Shown here one piece after another: positions 1 through 5,910 of a stretch of DNA of 6,104 nucleotides; the first letter of the stretch is position 1, and every line of letters begins with the position of its first letter. The stretch lies in the NCBI GenBank assembly GCA_030146385.1, contig JASLBX010000384.1, forward strand, positions 1 to 6,104, written 5' to 3'. The translations under genes and the position numbers were made by a program. Below the pieces are notes generated by a model. It searched no databases and was not told the origin of the DNA. It saw only the letters and a list, made by a program, of their open reading frames with translations. The DNA comes from Jiangellaceae bacterium. GTDB taxonomy: Bacteria > Actinomycetota > Actinomycetes > Jiangellales > Jiangellaceae.

Positions 1-1040
1 TCACGCCCGCCCAGTTCCACGCCCTCGAAGGCCGGGACGGCATCACGGTCAACGCCGCACAGAACCGCCGGTGGGTCTCGCTCGTCCTCAACCCGGGGGC
101 GCGGACCATCGACGGCGAGGAATTCGGCGACGGCCACCCGGCGCTGCGCGACGTTCAGGTCCGGCAGGCGCTGCACCACGCCATCAACAAGGAGGAGCTC
201 GTCGACCGCGTGCTCGACGGCTTCGGCGACCCGGGTGTCGGCCCGGTGCCCAAGATCTTCGAGAACCTGCACTGGGACGGCGGCGACGAGCTGATCGAGT
301 TCAACATCGACGAGGCGAACCGGATCCTCGACGAAGCCGGATACGAGCCCGGTCCCGACGGCATCCGGATGATGCCGGACGGCTCCGAGCCGCTGGCCTT
401 CAGGCTCTACGCACACTCCGACAACGCCGCGTACGCCAGCATCACCCAGTTCCTCGAGGGCTGGTGGGAAGAGCTGGGCATCGACATCACGGTGGAGTCC
501 GTCGAGCAGGGCCCGCTCAACGACCTGGTCTACCTCGGTGAATACGACATCGCGTTCTCCGGCTGGGGAATCAGCCCGGACCCGGACTTCCTGGCCATGC
601 ACACGTGCTCGGCACTGCCCGGCGTCTCGGACGGAAGCGAACGTGCCCACGAGACGTTCTACTGCAACCCCGAGTACGACGCCTTGCAGGACCAGCAGAC
701 CCGGGAAACCGACGAGGCCGCCCGCGCCGAGCTGATCAGGGAGCAGCAGCGGATCCTCTACAACGATGCGCCGCAGATCTACCTCTACTACCAGAACCAG
801 CTCGAGGCCTACAACAGCGACAAGGTCGAAGGCATGGCGGTCCAGCCGTCTGACGGCGGCCTGATCACCGGTCAATCCACGTTCCTGTGGTCGTACTTCA
901 CGGCACAGCCGGCACGCGGTGGCCTCGGTGGCGCCGGCACCGGCGTGCTCATCGCCGTGATCGGGCTGGTGGTCCTCGCGGCGGCTGCCGTCGCCGTCTA
1001 CGCCATGCGTCGTCGTCGCACGGCGGAGGAGCGGGAGTAG
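1..1040 (+). CDS. ABC transporter substrate-binding protein, family 5 (SBP_bac_5/DppA-OppA type), 3' part, with C-terminal membrane anchor
   Basis: The gene enters from the left edge; the first whole codon is at position 3 and the stop is TAG at 1038-1040, giving 345 visible residues. The frame is open from the edge, so the start and any signal peptide are outside the window. Family 5 hallmarks are visible: a segment like DVQVRQALHHAINKEELV (encoded about 150-206), and a GWG-x-SPDPDF motif (about 561-590) like the GDPD loop of DppA/OppA. Two cysteines (codons at 606 and 663) flank a short loop and may form a disulfide. The protein does not end after the ligand-binding fold: a Gly-rich linker (from 918) leads into about 22 hydrophobic residues (939-1007) and then RRRR plus a charged tail. 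This predicts a C-terminal transmembrane anchor with its tail in the cytoplasm. The role is capture of substrate outside the cell for the permeases that follow. The ligand (peptide, oligosaccharide or other) cannot be told from sequence alone. Confidence 0.95.
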   Translation, partial: TPAQFHALEGRDGITVNAAQNRRWVSLVLNPGARTIDGEEFGDGHPALRDVQVRQALHHAINKEELVDRVLDGFGDPGVGPVPKIFENLHWDGGDELIEFNIDEANRILDEAGYEPGPDGIRMMPDGSEPLAFRLYAHSDNAAYASITQFLEGWWEELGIDITVESVEQGPLNDLVYLGEYDIAFSGWGISPDPDFLAMHTCSALPGVSDGSERAHETFYCNPEYDALQDQQTRETDEAARAELIREQQRILYNDAPQIYLYYQNQLEAYNSDKVEGMAVQPSDGGLITGQSTFLWSYFTAQPARGGLGGAGTGVLIAVIGLVVLAAAAVAVYAMRRRRTAEERE

Positions 1041-1049
1041 CTTGCGTCG

Positions 1050-2111
1050 ATGACAGCTGACTCCAACCTGCTGGCCGGGCCGTCCGGGGACGGCTCGGCC
1101 GGCAGTGTGGCCTCCGAGGAGAGGGCCCGGGGCGGTGGGAGCGGCTTCGGCCGGTACCTGCGTACGCGGCTGAGTGGAGCCGCCGTCTCCCTGGTGCTGG
1201 TCTACCTCTCCTCGTTCTTCATCTTCCGGGTGCTGGGCGGGGATCCCATTCAGGCAATCGCGCGAGACCGTCGGATGACGCCGGAAGAGCGGGCGGCCCT
1301 GCGCGATCAGCTCGGCCTCGACGAGTCGTTGTGGGTGCAGTTCGGCAAGTACACCGCCGACACGTTCACCGGCAACTTCGGTACCTCGTACCAGTACCGC
1401 AGACCGGTCATCGACCTGATCCTCGAGCGACTTCCGGCCACGATCCTGCTGACTGGAACCGCGCTGGTCCTGTCGGTCGCGCTTGGTCTGTGGATCGGCG
1501 CCCGGGCCGGCTGGCAGCGCGGCAGCCGGCTCGACCGCACCCAGGTCGGCATCTCACTGACGCTCTGGTCGGCGCCCACGTTCTGGCTCGGGATGATCAT
1601 CATCATGATCTTCGCGCGCCAGCTCAGCCTCTTTCCCGTGGGCGGCATGGTCTCGCACGACGTCGGCCCTGGGTTCTTCGCCCAGGCTCTCGACATCGCG
1701 CATCATCTCGTCCTCCCGGCGTGCACGATCACGGCGGTGATCTATGCCCAGTACGTGCTGGTGATGCGCTCGTCCATCCTGGACGAGATGGGCCACGACT
1801 ACCTGACTACCGCCCGCGCGAAGGGTCTGCGCGACGACTTGGTCCGCCGCCGCCACGCCATCCCCAACGCCCTGCTGCCAACCGTCACCCTGGTGTTCTT
1901 GCAGCTCGGCGGCGTCGTCAGCGGCGCGATCGTCACCGAGACCATCTTCAGCTGGCCGGGCCTCGGCCGGATGTTCTTCGAGGCGATCGGGTTCCGCGAC
2001 TTCCCGCTGCTGCAGACCTCGTTCGTGCTGTTCTCGGCTGCGGTCATCATCGCGAACGCGTGCGCCGACATCGCCTACTGGTTCCTCGATCCAAGGGTGC
2101 GCAAGGCATGA
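1050..2111 (+). CDS. dppB: ABC transporter permease, DppB/OppB type
   Basis: This 353-residue inner-membrane permease is one half of the channel of an Opp/Dpp-class importer. TM1 lies near residues 42-62 and is followed by the family's conserved outside segment: GGDP at 63-66, LGLDESL at 88-94 and a GNFGTS motif at 108-113. Further hydrophobic segments lie near 130-150, 166-188, 219-239, 279-300 and 325-345, so six in all. The EAA-type coupling loop that docks on an ATPase is at about 247-277 (YLTTARAKGL then IPNALLP). The ATG at 1050 is 9 nt after the preceding stop, with GGGAG at 1033-1037 as a plausible but distant ribosome site. The first 32 residues are Gly/Ser-rich and hydrophilic, longer than usual for DppB, and a GTG at 1107 is an alternative start with no good ribosome site. 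The symbol marks family position only, since the substrate is unproven. Confidence 0.96.
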   Translation: MTADSNLLAGPSGDGSAGSVASEERARGGGSGFGRYLRTRLSGAAVSLVLVYLSSFFIFRVLGGDPIQAIARDRRMTPEERAALRDQLGLDESLWVQFGKYTADTFTGNFGTSYQYRRPVIDLILERLPATILLTGTALVLSVALGLWIGARAGWQRGSRLDRTQVGISLTLWSAPTFWLGMIIIMIFARQLSLFPVGGMVSHDVGPGFFAQALDIAHHLVLPACTITAVIYAQYVLVMRSSILDEMGHDYLTTARAKGLRDDLVRRRHAIPNALLPTVTLVFLQLGGVVSGAIVTETIFSWPGLGRMFFEAIGFRDFPLLQTSFVLFSAAVIIANACADIAYWFLDPRVRKA

Positions 2112-3022
2112 GTGAGCAGACCGCATTCACCTCGGCGCGCAGCATCGCGTGGGCCCGCCGGCGGGCTGCAGCGGCGCGCTTCTGGCGCGGATACCGCCAG
2201 CAGCGCGCGGGCCTGGTCGGCCTGGTCCTGCTACTCGCGATCATCGTGCTGGCCCTCGCGACGCCGTACATCACCAGTGCCGACGGGCTCAATCCGACCA
2301 GGGTGGACGGCGGCCGGCTCGAACCGCCGGGCCTGAGCTACCCCCTTGGTACCGACGAACTTGGCCGCTCGGTGCTGCTGTTGACCCTGTGGGGAGCTCG
2401 CGTCTCGCTCTTGGTGGGCGTTACTGCGACGTTGCTCGCCATGCTCATCGGCACCCTTGTGGGCATCGTGGCCGGCCATTTCGGCGGACGGACGTCCTGG
2501 GTGCTGATGCGGCTCGCGGACTGGTTCATCGTGGTGCCGACCCTGGTGCTGGCCATGGTCCTGTTGCTCGTGCTGGGATCCAGCCTGTTCACGATCATCG
2601 TCGTTATCGGCGTGGCCTCCTGGGCGGGAACGGCCCGGCTCATCCGCGCTCAGACCCTCGCCGTCGAAGGACGTCCGTACCTGGAGCGAGCCCGCGCGCT
2701 CGGCGCCGGTCACTGGCATCAGATGAGCCGGCACGTGCTGCCGAACGTCATGCCGCTGGTCATGGCGAGCACGACGTTGCAGGTGGCGAGCGCGATCCTG
2801 CTCGAGTCGACGCTGTCGTTCCTCGGGCTGGGTGACCCGAACCAGATCTCATGGGGCACGATGCTGAACCGCGCGTACCACTCCGGCGCGGTATCGTACG
2901 GCGCCTGGTGGTACCTGCTTCCGCCCGGCGTTGGCATCCTGATCGTGGTGCTGTGCTTCACGCTCTGCGGCCGAGCCCTCGAGTCCGTGGTGAACCCCCG
3001 GCTGAGAGGAGATGGCCGGTGA
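2108..3022 (+). CDS. dppC: ABC transporter permease, DppC/OppC type
   Basis: This 304-residue protein is the second membrane half of the importer and pairs with the DppB-type subunit. The N-terminus has the OppC_N arrangement: a basic cytoplasmic lead (residues 15-33), then TM1 at about 35-54. Next comes the conserved outside motif PLGTDELGRSVL (79-90), which is diagnostic for DppC/OppC/NikC proteins. Other membrane segments lie near 99-123, 139-158, 160-176, 217-237 and 270-289. The EAA coupling loop is at about 190-216 (YLERARALGA then VLPNVMP), and SFLGLGDP (237-244) is also typical of the family. The start is the ATG at 2108, inside the ATGA overlap with the upstream stop (2109-2111), with AAGGG at 2093-2097 as likely ribosome site. 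The frame stays open far upstream, but that stretch lies inside the DppB gene and is a shadow. Family certain; substrate not. Confidence 0.96.
   Translation: MSEQTAFTSARSIAWARRRAAAARFWRGYRQQRAGLVGLVLLLAIIVLALATPYITSADGLNPTRVDGGRLEPPGLSYPLGTDELGRSVLLLTLWGARVSLLVGVTATLLAMLIGTLVGIVAGHFGGRTSWVLMRLADWFIVVPTLVLAMVLLLVLGSSLFTIIVVIGVASWAGTARLIRAQTLAVEGRPYLERARALGAGHWHQMSRHVLPNVMPLVMASTTLQVASAILLESTLSFLGLGDPNQISWGTMLNRAYHSGAVSYGAWWYLLPPGVGILIVVLCFTLCGRALESVVNPRLRGDGR
3005..3011 (+). promoter_or_regulatory. Ribosome binding site of the first ATPase gene (decides its GTG start)
   Basis: AGAGGAG lies 7 nt before the GTG at 3019 and inside the last codons of the upstream permease gene. It supports the GTG start and a 4-nt overlap instead of a longer in-frame reading from upstream. 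An ATG at 3012 sits closer to the site but is in another frame. Confidence 0.75.
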
Positions 3023-4023
3023 CCCTGCTCGAGGTCCGCGACCTGCACGTCACCTACCACAGCTCCCGTGGTGTCATCCCGGCTGTGCGCGGGGTTGACA
3101 TCACCGTCGGGCCTGGCCAGTCGCTCGGGATCGCCGGCGAATCCGGCTGCGGAAAGTCGACCCTGGCGCTCGCGCTGCTGCGGTTGCTGCCCAAGTCCGC
3201 CGAGGTCACCGGGCAAGTGCTGGTCAACGGCGAGGACGTGCTCACCATGAAATGGGGCCGGTTGCGGGCGGTCCGGTGGGCGGGCGCGTCGATCGTGTTC
3301 CAGGGTGCGATGCACTCGCTCAACGCCGTCCATCGAGTCGGCAAGCAGGTCGCCGAGCCGATCCTGCTGCACGAGGATGTCTCGGAGGCCGAGGCTCACG
3401 GGCGGGCCGTGGATTTGCTCGGCCAGGTGGGCCTACCCGCCTGGCGGGCCCGCAGCTATCCGCATGAGCTGTCGGGCGGACAGCGGCAACGGGTGATGAT
3501 CGCCATGGCACTGGCGTGCGATCCGGACCTGATCATCGCGGACGAGGCCACGACAGCGCTCGATGTCATGGTGCAGGCCCAGGTACTCGACCTGATCGCC
3601 GACCTGGTGGCACAGCGTGACGTCGGCCTCGTCATGATCAGTCACGACCTCTCGGTGCTCTCGGCACATTGCCAGCGGGCCGCCGTCATGTATGCAGGCA
3701 AGGTCGTGGAGCTCGGAGCCGCACACGATGTGTTCGCCGATGCCTGGCACCCGTACTCGGACGCTCTCGCGTCCGCATTTCCGGTGATCGGCGACACGCG
3801 CGCCCGGCGCCGGCCGCGCGGCCTCGGTGGTGATCCGCCGGACCCCGCAGACATTCCAAGCGGCTGCTCGTTCCACCCGCGCTGCCCGGTGGCAATCGAG
3901 AAATGCCGAACGGTCGAACCGAAACTGCTGCCCGTCGCCGGCCCGTCCCGGCTGTCGGCATGCCTGGTGGCTCAAGCGGGCAAGCCCATCCGCCCGGGCG
4001 AGGTGAAGGAGACCGTGACATGA
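3019..4023 (+). CDS. dppD: ABC transporter ATP-binding protein, DppD/OppD type, with C-terminal Oligo_HPY region and four-Cys set
   Basis: This cytoplasmic ATPase subunit has 334 residues, the usual length for DppD/OppD. Catalytic motifs are complete: Walker A GESGCGKST (40-48), Q-loop glutamine at 95, signature LSGGQ (151-155), Walker B LIIADE (171-176) and switch histidine at 209. After the nucleotide-binding domain comes the Oligo_HPY region (about 230-334), with HPY at 244-246. Its four cysteines, 283, 289, 296 and 315, match the set that binds a [4Fe-4S] cluster in this family. Two features differ from the textbook form: the Q-loop reads FQGAM instead of FQDPM, and EATTALD stands where EPTTALD is common. 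The GTG start overlaps the DppC stop (GTGA, 3019-3022) and has a good ribosome site. The frame is open from 2851, but that extension is DppC sequence. It works as a heterodimer with the next gene product. Confidence 0.96.
   Translation: MTLLEVRDLHVTYHSSRGVIPAVRGVDITVGPGQSLGIAGESGCGKSTLALALLRLLPKSAEVTGQVLVNGEDVLTMKWGRLRAVRWAGASIVFQGAMHSLNAVHRVGKQVAEPILLHEDVSEAEAHGRAVDLLGQVGLPAWRARSYPHELSGGQRQRVMIAMALACDPDLIIADEATTALDVMVQAQVLDLIADLVAQRDVGLVMISHDLSVLSAHCQRAAVMYAGKVVELGAAHDVFADAWHPYSDALASAFPVIGDTRARRRPRGLGGDPPDPADIPSGCSFHPRCPVAIEKCRTVEPKLLPVAGPSRLSACLVAQAGKPIRPGEVKETVT
4005..4011 (+). promoter_or_regulatory. Ribosome binding site of the second ATPase gene
   Basis: GAAGGAG lies 8 nt before the ATG at 4020, within the final codons of the first ATPase gene. 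It fixes the ATG at 4020 as start against the open frame that continues upstream to 3903, which overlaps the first ATPase and looks like non-coding shadow. Confidence 0.75.
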
Positions 4024-5012
4024 CCGACCAGGGCTTGTCGGCGCGCGAGCTGCGGGTCGAGTTCGGTTTGCCCGGCGGCCGAACCGCCCGCGCCGTCGAC
4101 GGAGTGAACCTCGACGTCGCCCCCGGTGAGGTTGTGGCCCTCGCCGGGGAATCGGGCTGCGGCAAGACCACGCTGGCCAGGACGTTGCTGGGCCTGGAAC
4201 GGCCGACGGCGGGGCGCGTCAGCTACGACGGCACACCGCTGCGGTACACCACCCGGGCTCTTCGGGCGTACCGGCGCTCCGTCCAGCTTGTCCTCCAAGA
4301 CCCCACCGGGGCGCTCAACCCCCGCCACACGGTGTACGACGCGGTGGCAGAGGGGCTGCGGATCCACGGAATCACCGACAACGAGCGCGACCGGGTCGCG
4401 ACGGCGTTGTCGCATGCGGGGCTCAGGCCCGCCGAGAAGTTCTTCTTGACCTATCCGCACGAGCTCTCCGGCGGGCAGCGGCAGCGCGTCGTCATCGCCG
4501 GAGCCCTAGTGCTCGAGCCTAAGATCATCATCGCCGACGAGCCCGTAGCGTCGCTGGACGCGTCGGTCCGGGGCGAGATCCTGGCCCTGCTCCTGCGCCT
4601 GCGCGACGAGTTCGGCCTCGGCGCACTCGTGGTCACGCACGACCTTGGTCTGGCGTGGAGCATCGCCGACCGGATCGCCGTGATGTACCTCGGCCGGATC
4701 GTCGAACAGGGACCGGCCGAGCAGGTGCTCACCGATCCACAGCATCCGTACACGCAGGCCCTGGTCTCGGTGCTGCCGGACTCCCCCATCCCCGAGCCGA
4801 TCGTGCTCACCGGCGAGCCACCGGACGCCACCCGAGTGCCGAGCGGATGCCGGTTCCATCCCCGCTGCCAGGTGCTGGCTTCGGGCGCATCGGACCAGGC
4901 CGGGGTCGCGGACGCATGCCGGGGCGTCGACCTGCCGATCCTGACGGGAGGCGCGCAGACTCAGGTGGCCTGCCATTACGCCGACGCGATGGCTCGCCAG
5001 ACGACGCCGTAG
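4020..5012 (+). CDS. dppF: ABC transporter ATP-binding protein, DppF/OppF type, with C-terminal four-Cys set
   Basis: This is the second, different ATPase of the importer, 330 residues long. Motifs are Walker A GESGCGKTT (43-51), Q-loop Q93 in the canonical LQDP-x-GALNP context, signature LSGGQ (149-153), Walker B KIIIADE (168-174) and switch histidine 207, so both ATP sites of the heterodimer look catalytically complete. The C-terminal Oligo_HPY region has HPY at 242-244 and cysteines at 277, 283, 300 and 318. The first pair (C-x5-C) is spaced exactly as in the partner, but 16 residues separate the second and third cysteines instead of 6. The start ATG overlaps the previous stop (ATGA, 4020-4023). 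The gene ends the operon, 13 nt before the stop of a convergent gene. Family certain; the substrate is not shown by the sequence. Confidence 0.96.
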   Translation: MTDQGLSARELRVEFGLPGGRTARAVDGVNLDVAPGEVVALAGESGCGKTTLARTLLGLERPTAGRVSYDGTPLRYTTRALRAYRRSVQLVLQDPTGALNPRHTVYDAVAEGLRIHGITDNERDRVATALSHAGLRPAEKFFLTYPHELSGGQRQRVVIAGALVLEPKIIIADEPVASLDASVRGEILALLLRLRDEFGLGALVVTHDLGLAWSIADRIAVMYLGRIVEQGPAEQVLTDPQHPYTQALVSVLPDSPIPEPIVLTGEPPDATRVPSGCRFHPRCQVLASGASDQAGVADACRGVDLPILTGGAQTQVACHYADAMARQTTP

Positions 5013-5015
5013 CCA

Positions 5016-5069
5016 GGCAGCCGCTCTATCCGGTTCTGAACCACTTCCGGCGCTCACGGCGCGGCTGCC
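5016..5069. terminator. Inverted repeat over the convergent gene ends, candidate bidirectional terminator
   Basis: GGCAGCCGC (5016-5024) and GCGGCTGCC (5061-5069) form a perfect 9-bp stem with a 36-nt loop. A smaller dyad, GGTTC-T-GAACC (5032-5042), lies inside the loop. The left arm falls in the 13-nt gap between the two convergent stops; the right arm lies in the last codons of the minus-strand gene. No T-tract follows on either strand, so it is not a textbook intrinsic terminator. Chance is possible in GC-rich DNA. Confidence 0.3.
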
Positions 5070-5853
5070 GGAACAGGTCGTCACGCATGGGCTCATCGAC
5101 CGTCTCGATGACAAGCTCATGTCCCGAGCCCGGCGCCGATCCGCCGATCTCCTCGGTCAGCACGCACACGCTTGTCTGGACGTCGACTCGCACCCTGTAG
5201 GCGTCGGCGTATCGCAAGGATGGGTCGTATTCGGCGGCTGTCGGACCGCCACCCCCTTCGGCCAAGATGGCCTCGCTCCTCGCGCCGAAGAGGAGCGGGC
5301 AGCACGAGCAGCGGGGTTCGTACGCATCCGTCGGCCGCACCACCGCTTCCCATGCCGGCCGGCCGTGGTGATCGACTTCCGCGAGATCCAGGATCTCGAG
5401 CGGTGGCACATCCGGTGCGTCCTGTACTCCATCGGCCAGCTCGCGAGGGTCGAGCATCGCCACCCAGTGATAGTTCTCGTACATCGGATCATCCGGCATG
5501 AGGCCATACGGCCGGCGACGCACGAGGCCGTGCTCGTCGAACTCCGGCTCGGTGAATGCCCGGGCAGTGGCCGATGCTTCAGTGTCCGCCGCTGCATGGC
5601 TCGCGGCATCAGCACTAACCAGAATCCGCGTCGACGCCGAGGATTCGGGACGGCGTTTTGCTACCAGGGGGCGACCGTCGAGAGTCTCGACCCGCAATGC
5701 GTCCGGTCGAGTGACCCACGCGCGAACCGGTTCGTGCTCGAACCCCGCCGCCGGCGTGTACATGCGACCATGCCACGTCACGATGAAGCGCAGGGTCGAC
5801 CAGCGCCACGGCGACGAGCGCGCGACCGCGAAGAACTGCTCCACCGAAGCCAT
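5026..5853 (-). CDS. Conserved-looking hypothetical protein, soluble, LolA/LppX-like fold suspected, CxCC motif
   Basis: The protein has 275 residues, no signal peptide and no membrane segment, so it is probably cytoplasmic. I do not recognise a named family. The N-terminal part (residues 18-65) alternates strand-like segments such as RAWVTRPDALRVETLDG. The C-terminal part (about 163-262) reads GRPAWEAVVRPT, then a cysteine cluster RCSCCPLL (181-188), then YRVRVDVQTSVCVLTEE and a closing DEPM-x-DDLF. That last pattern resembles the end of LolA/LppX/RseB-type beta-sheet proteins, where a strand pair precedes a 'P-x-DxLF' end; this is inference. Residues 200-203 are a Gly run. The reading opposite to it on the + strand is Arg/His-rich and looks like shadow. 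The ATG at 5853 has only a weak GGTGGG directly before it, and the GTG three codons later may be the real start. It is unrelated in strand to the transporter operon. Confidence 0.8.
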   Translation of the reverse strand: MASVEQFFAVARSSPWRWSTLRFIVTWHGRMYTPAAGFEHEPVRAWVTRPDALRVETLDGRPLVAKRRPESSASTRILVSADAASHAAADTEASATARAFTEPEFDEHGLVRRRPYGLMPDDPMYENYHWVAMLDPRELADGVQDAPDVPPLEILDLAEVDHHGRPAWEAVVRPTDAYEPRCSCCPLLFGARSEAILAEGGGGPTAAEYDPSLRYADAYRVRVDVQTSVCVLTEEIGGSAPGSGHELVIETVDEPMRDDLFRQPRRERRKWFRTG

Positions 5854-5910
5854 CCCACCAGTGAAGTCGCAGGATCGTCCGCTGGCAAGGCCGTTTGACG
5901 AGCGGAGCCC
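5854..5910 (-). other. Short intergenic gap between two minus-strand genes
   Basis: These 57 nt separate the stop at 5911-5913 from the ATG at 5853. I see no clear -35/-10 pair, hairpin or strong ribosome site. The two minus-strand genes could share a transcript, or a weak promoter may lie here. Confidence 0.4.

Noticed and set aside
71..541. Alternative + strand frame at the left edge
   Set aside because: Arg-rich shadow of the binding-protein gene, which has clear family motifs in its own frame.
1594..1611. ATC/ATG repeat-like run (gatgatcatcatcatgatc)
   Set aside because: It encodes consecutive Met/Ile residues in a membrane helix of the first permease; not an independent repeat.
1331..2107. 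Extension of the second permease frame back to 1331
   Set aside because: It lies wholly inside the first permease gene and reads as Arg/Pro-rich noise. The ATG at 2108 with ATGA overlap and the OppC_N start explain the gene.
2153..2166. Perfect 14-bp palindrome GCCCGCCGGCGGGC
   Set aside because: It lies inside the second permease gene and encodes a basic ARRRA run; repeated GC-rich Arg/Ala codons explain it.
2851..3018. Upstream extension of the first ATPase to 2851
   Set aside because: It overlaps the well-supported end of the second permease. The GTG at 3019 has a good ribosome site and starts right at the ATPase domain.
5119..5898. Long + strand open frame (259 residues) opposite the minus-strand hypothetical gene
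   Set aside because: Its product is Arg/His-rich with no domain-like pattern, as expected for the antisense of a GC-rich gene. The minus-strand reading has strand-like motifs and better codon use.
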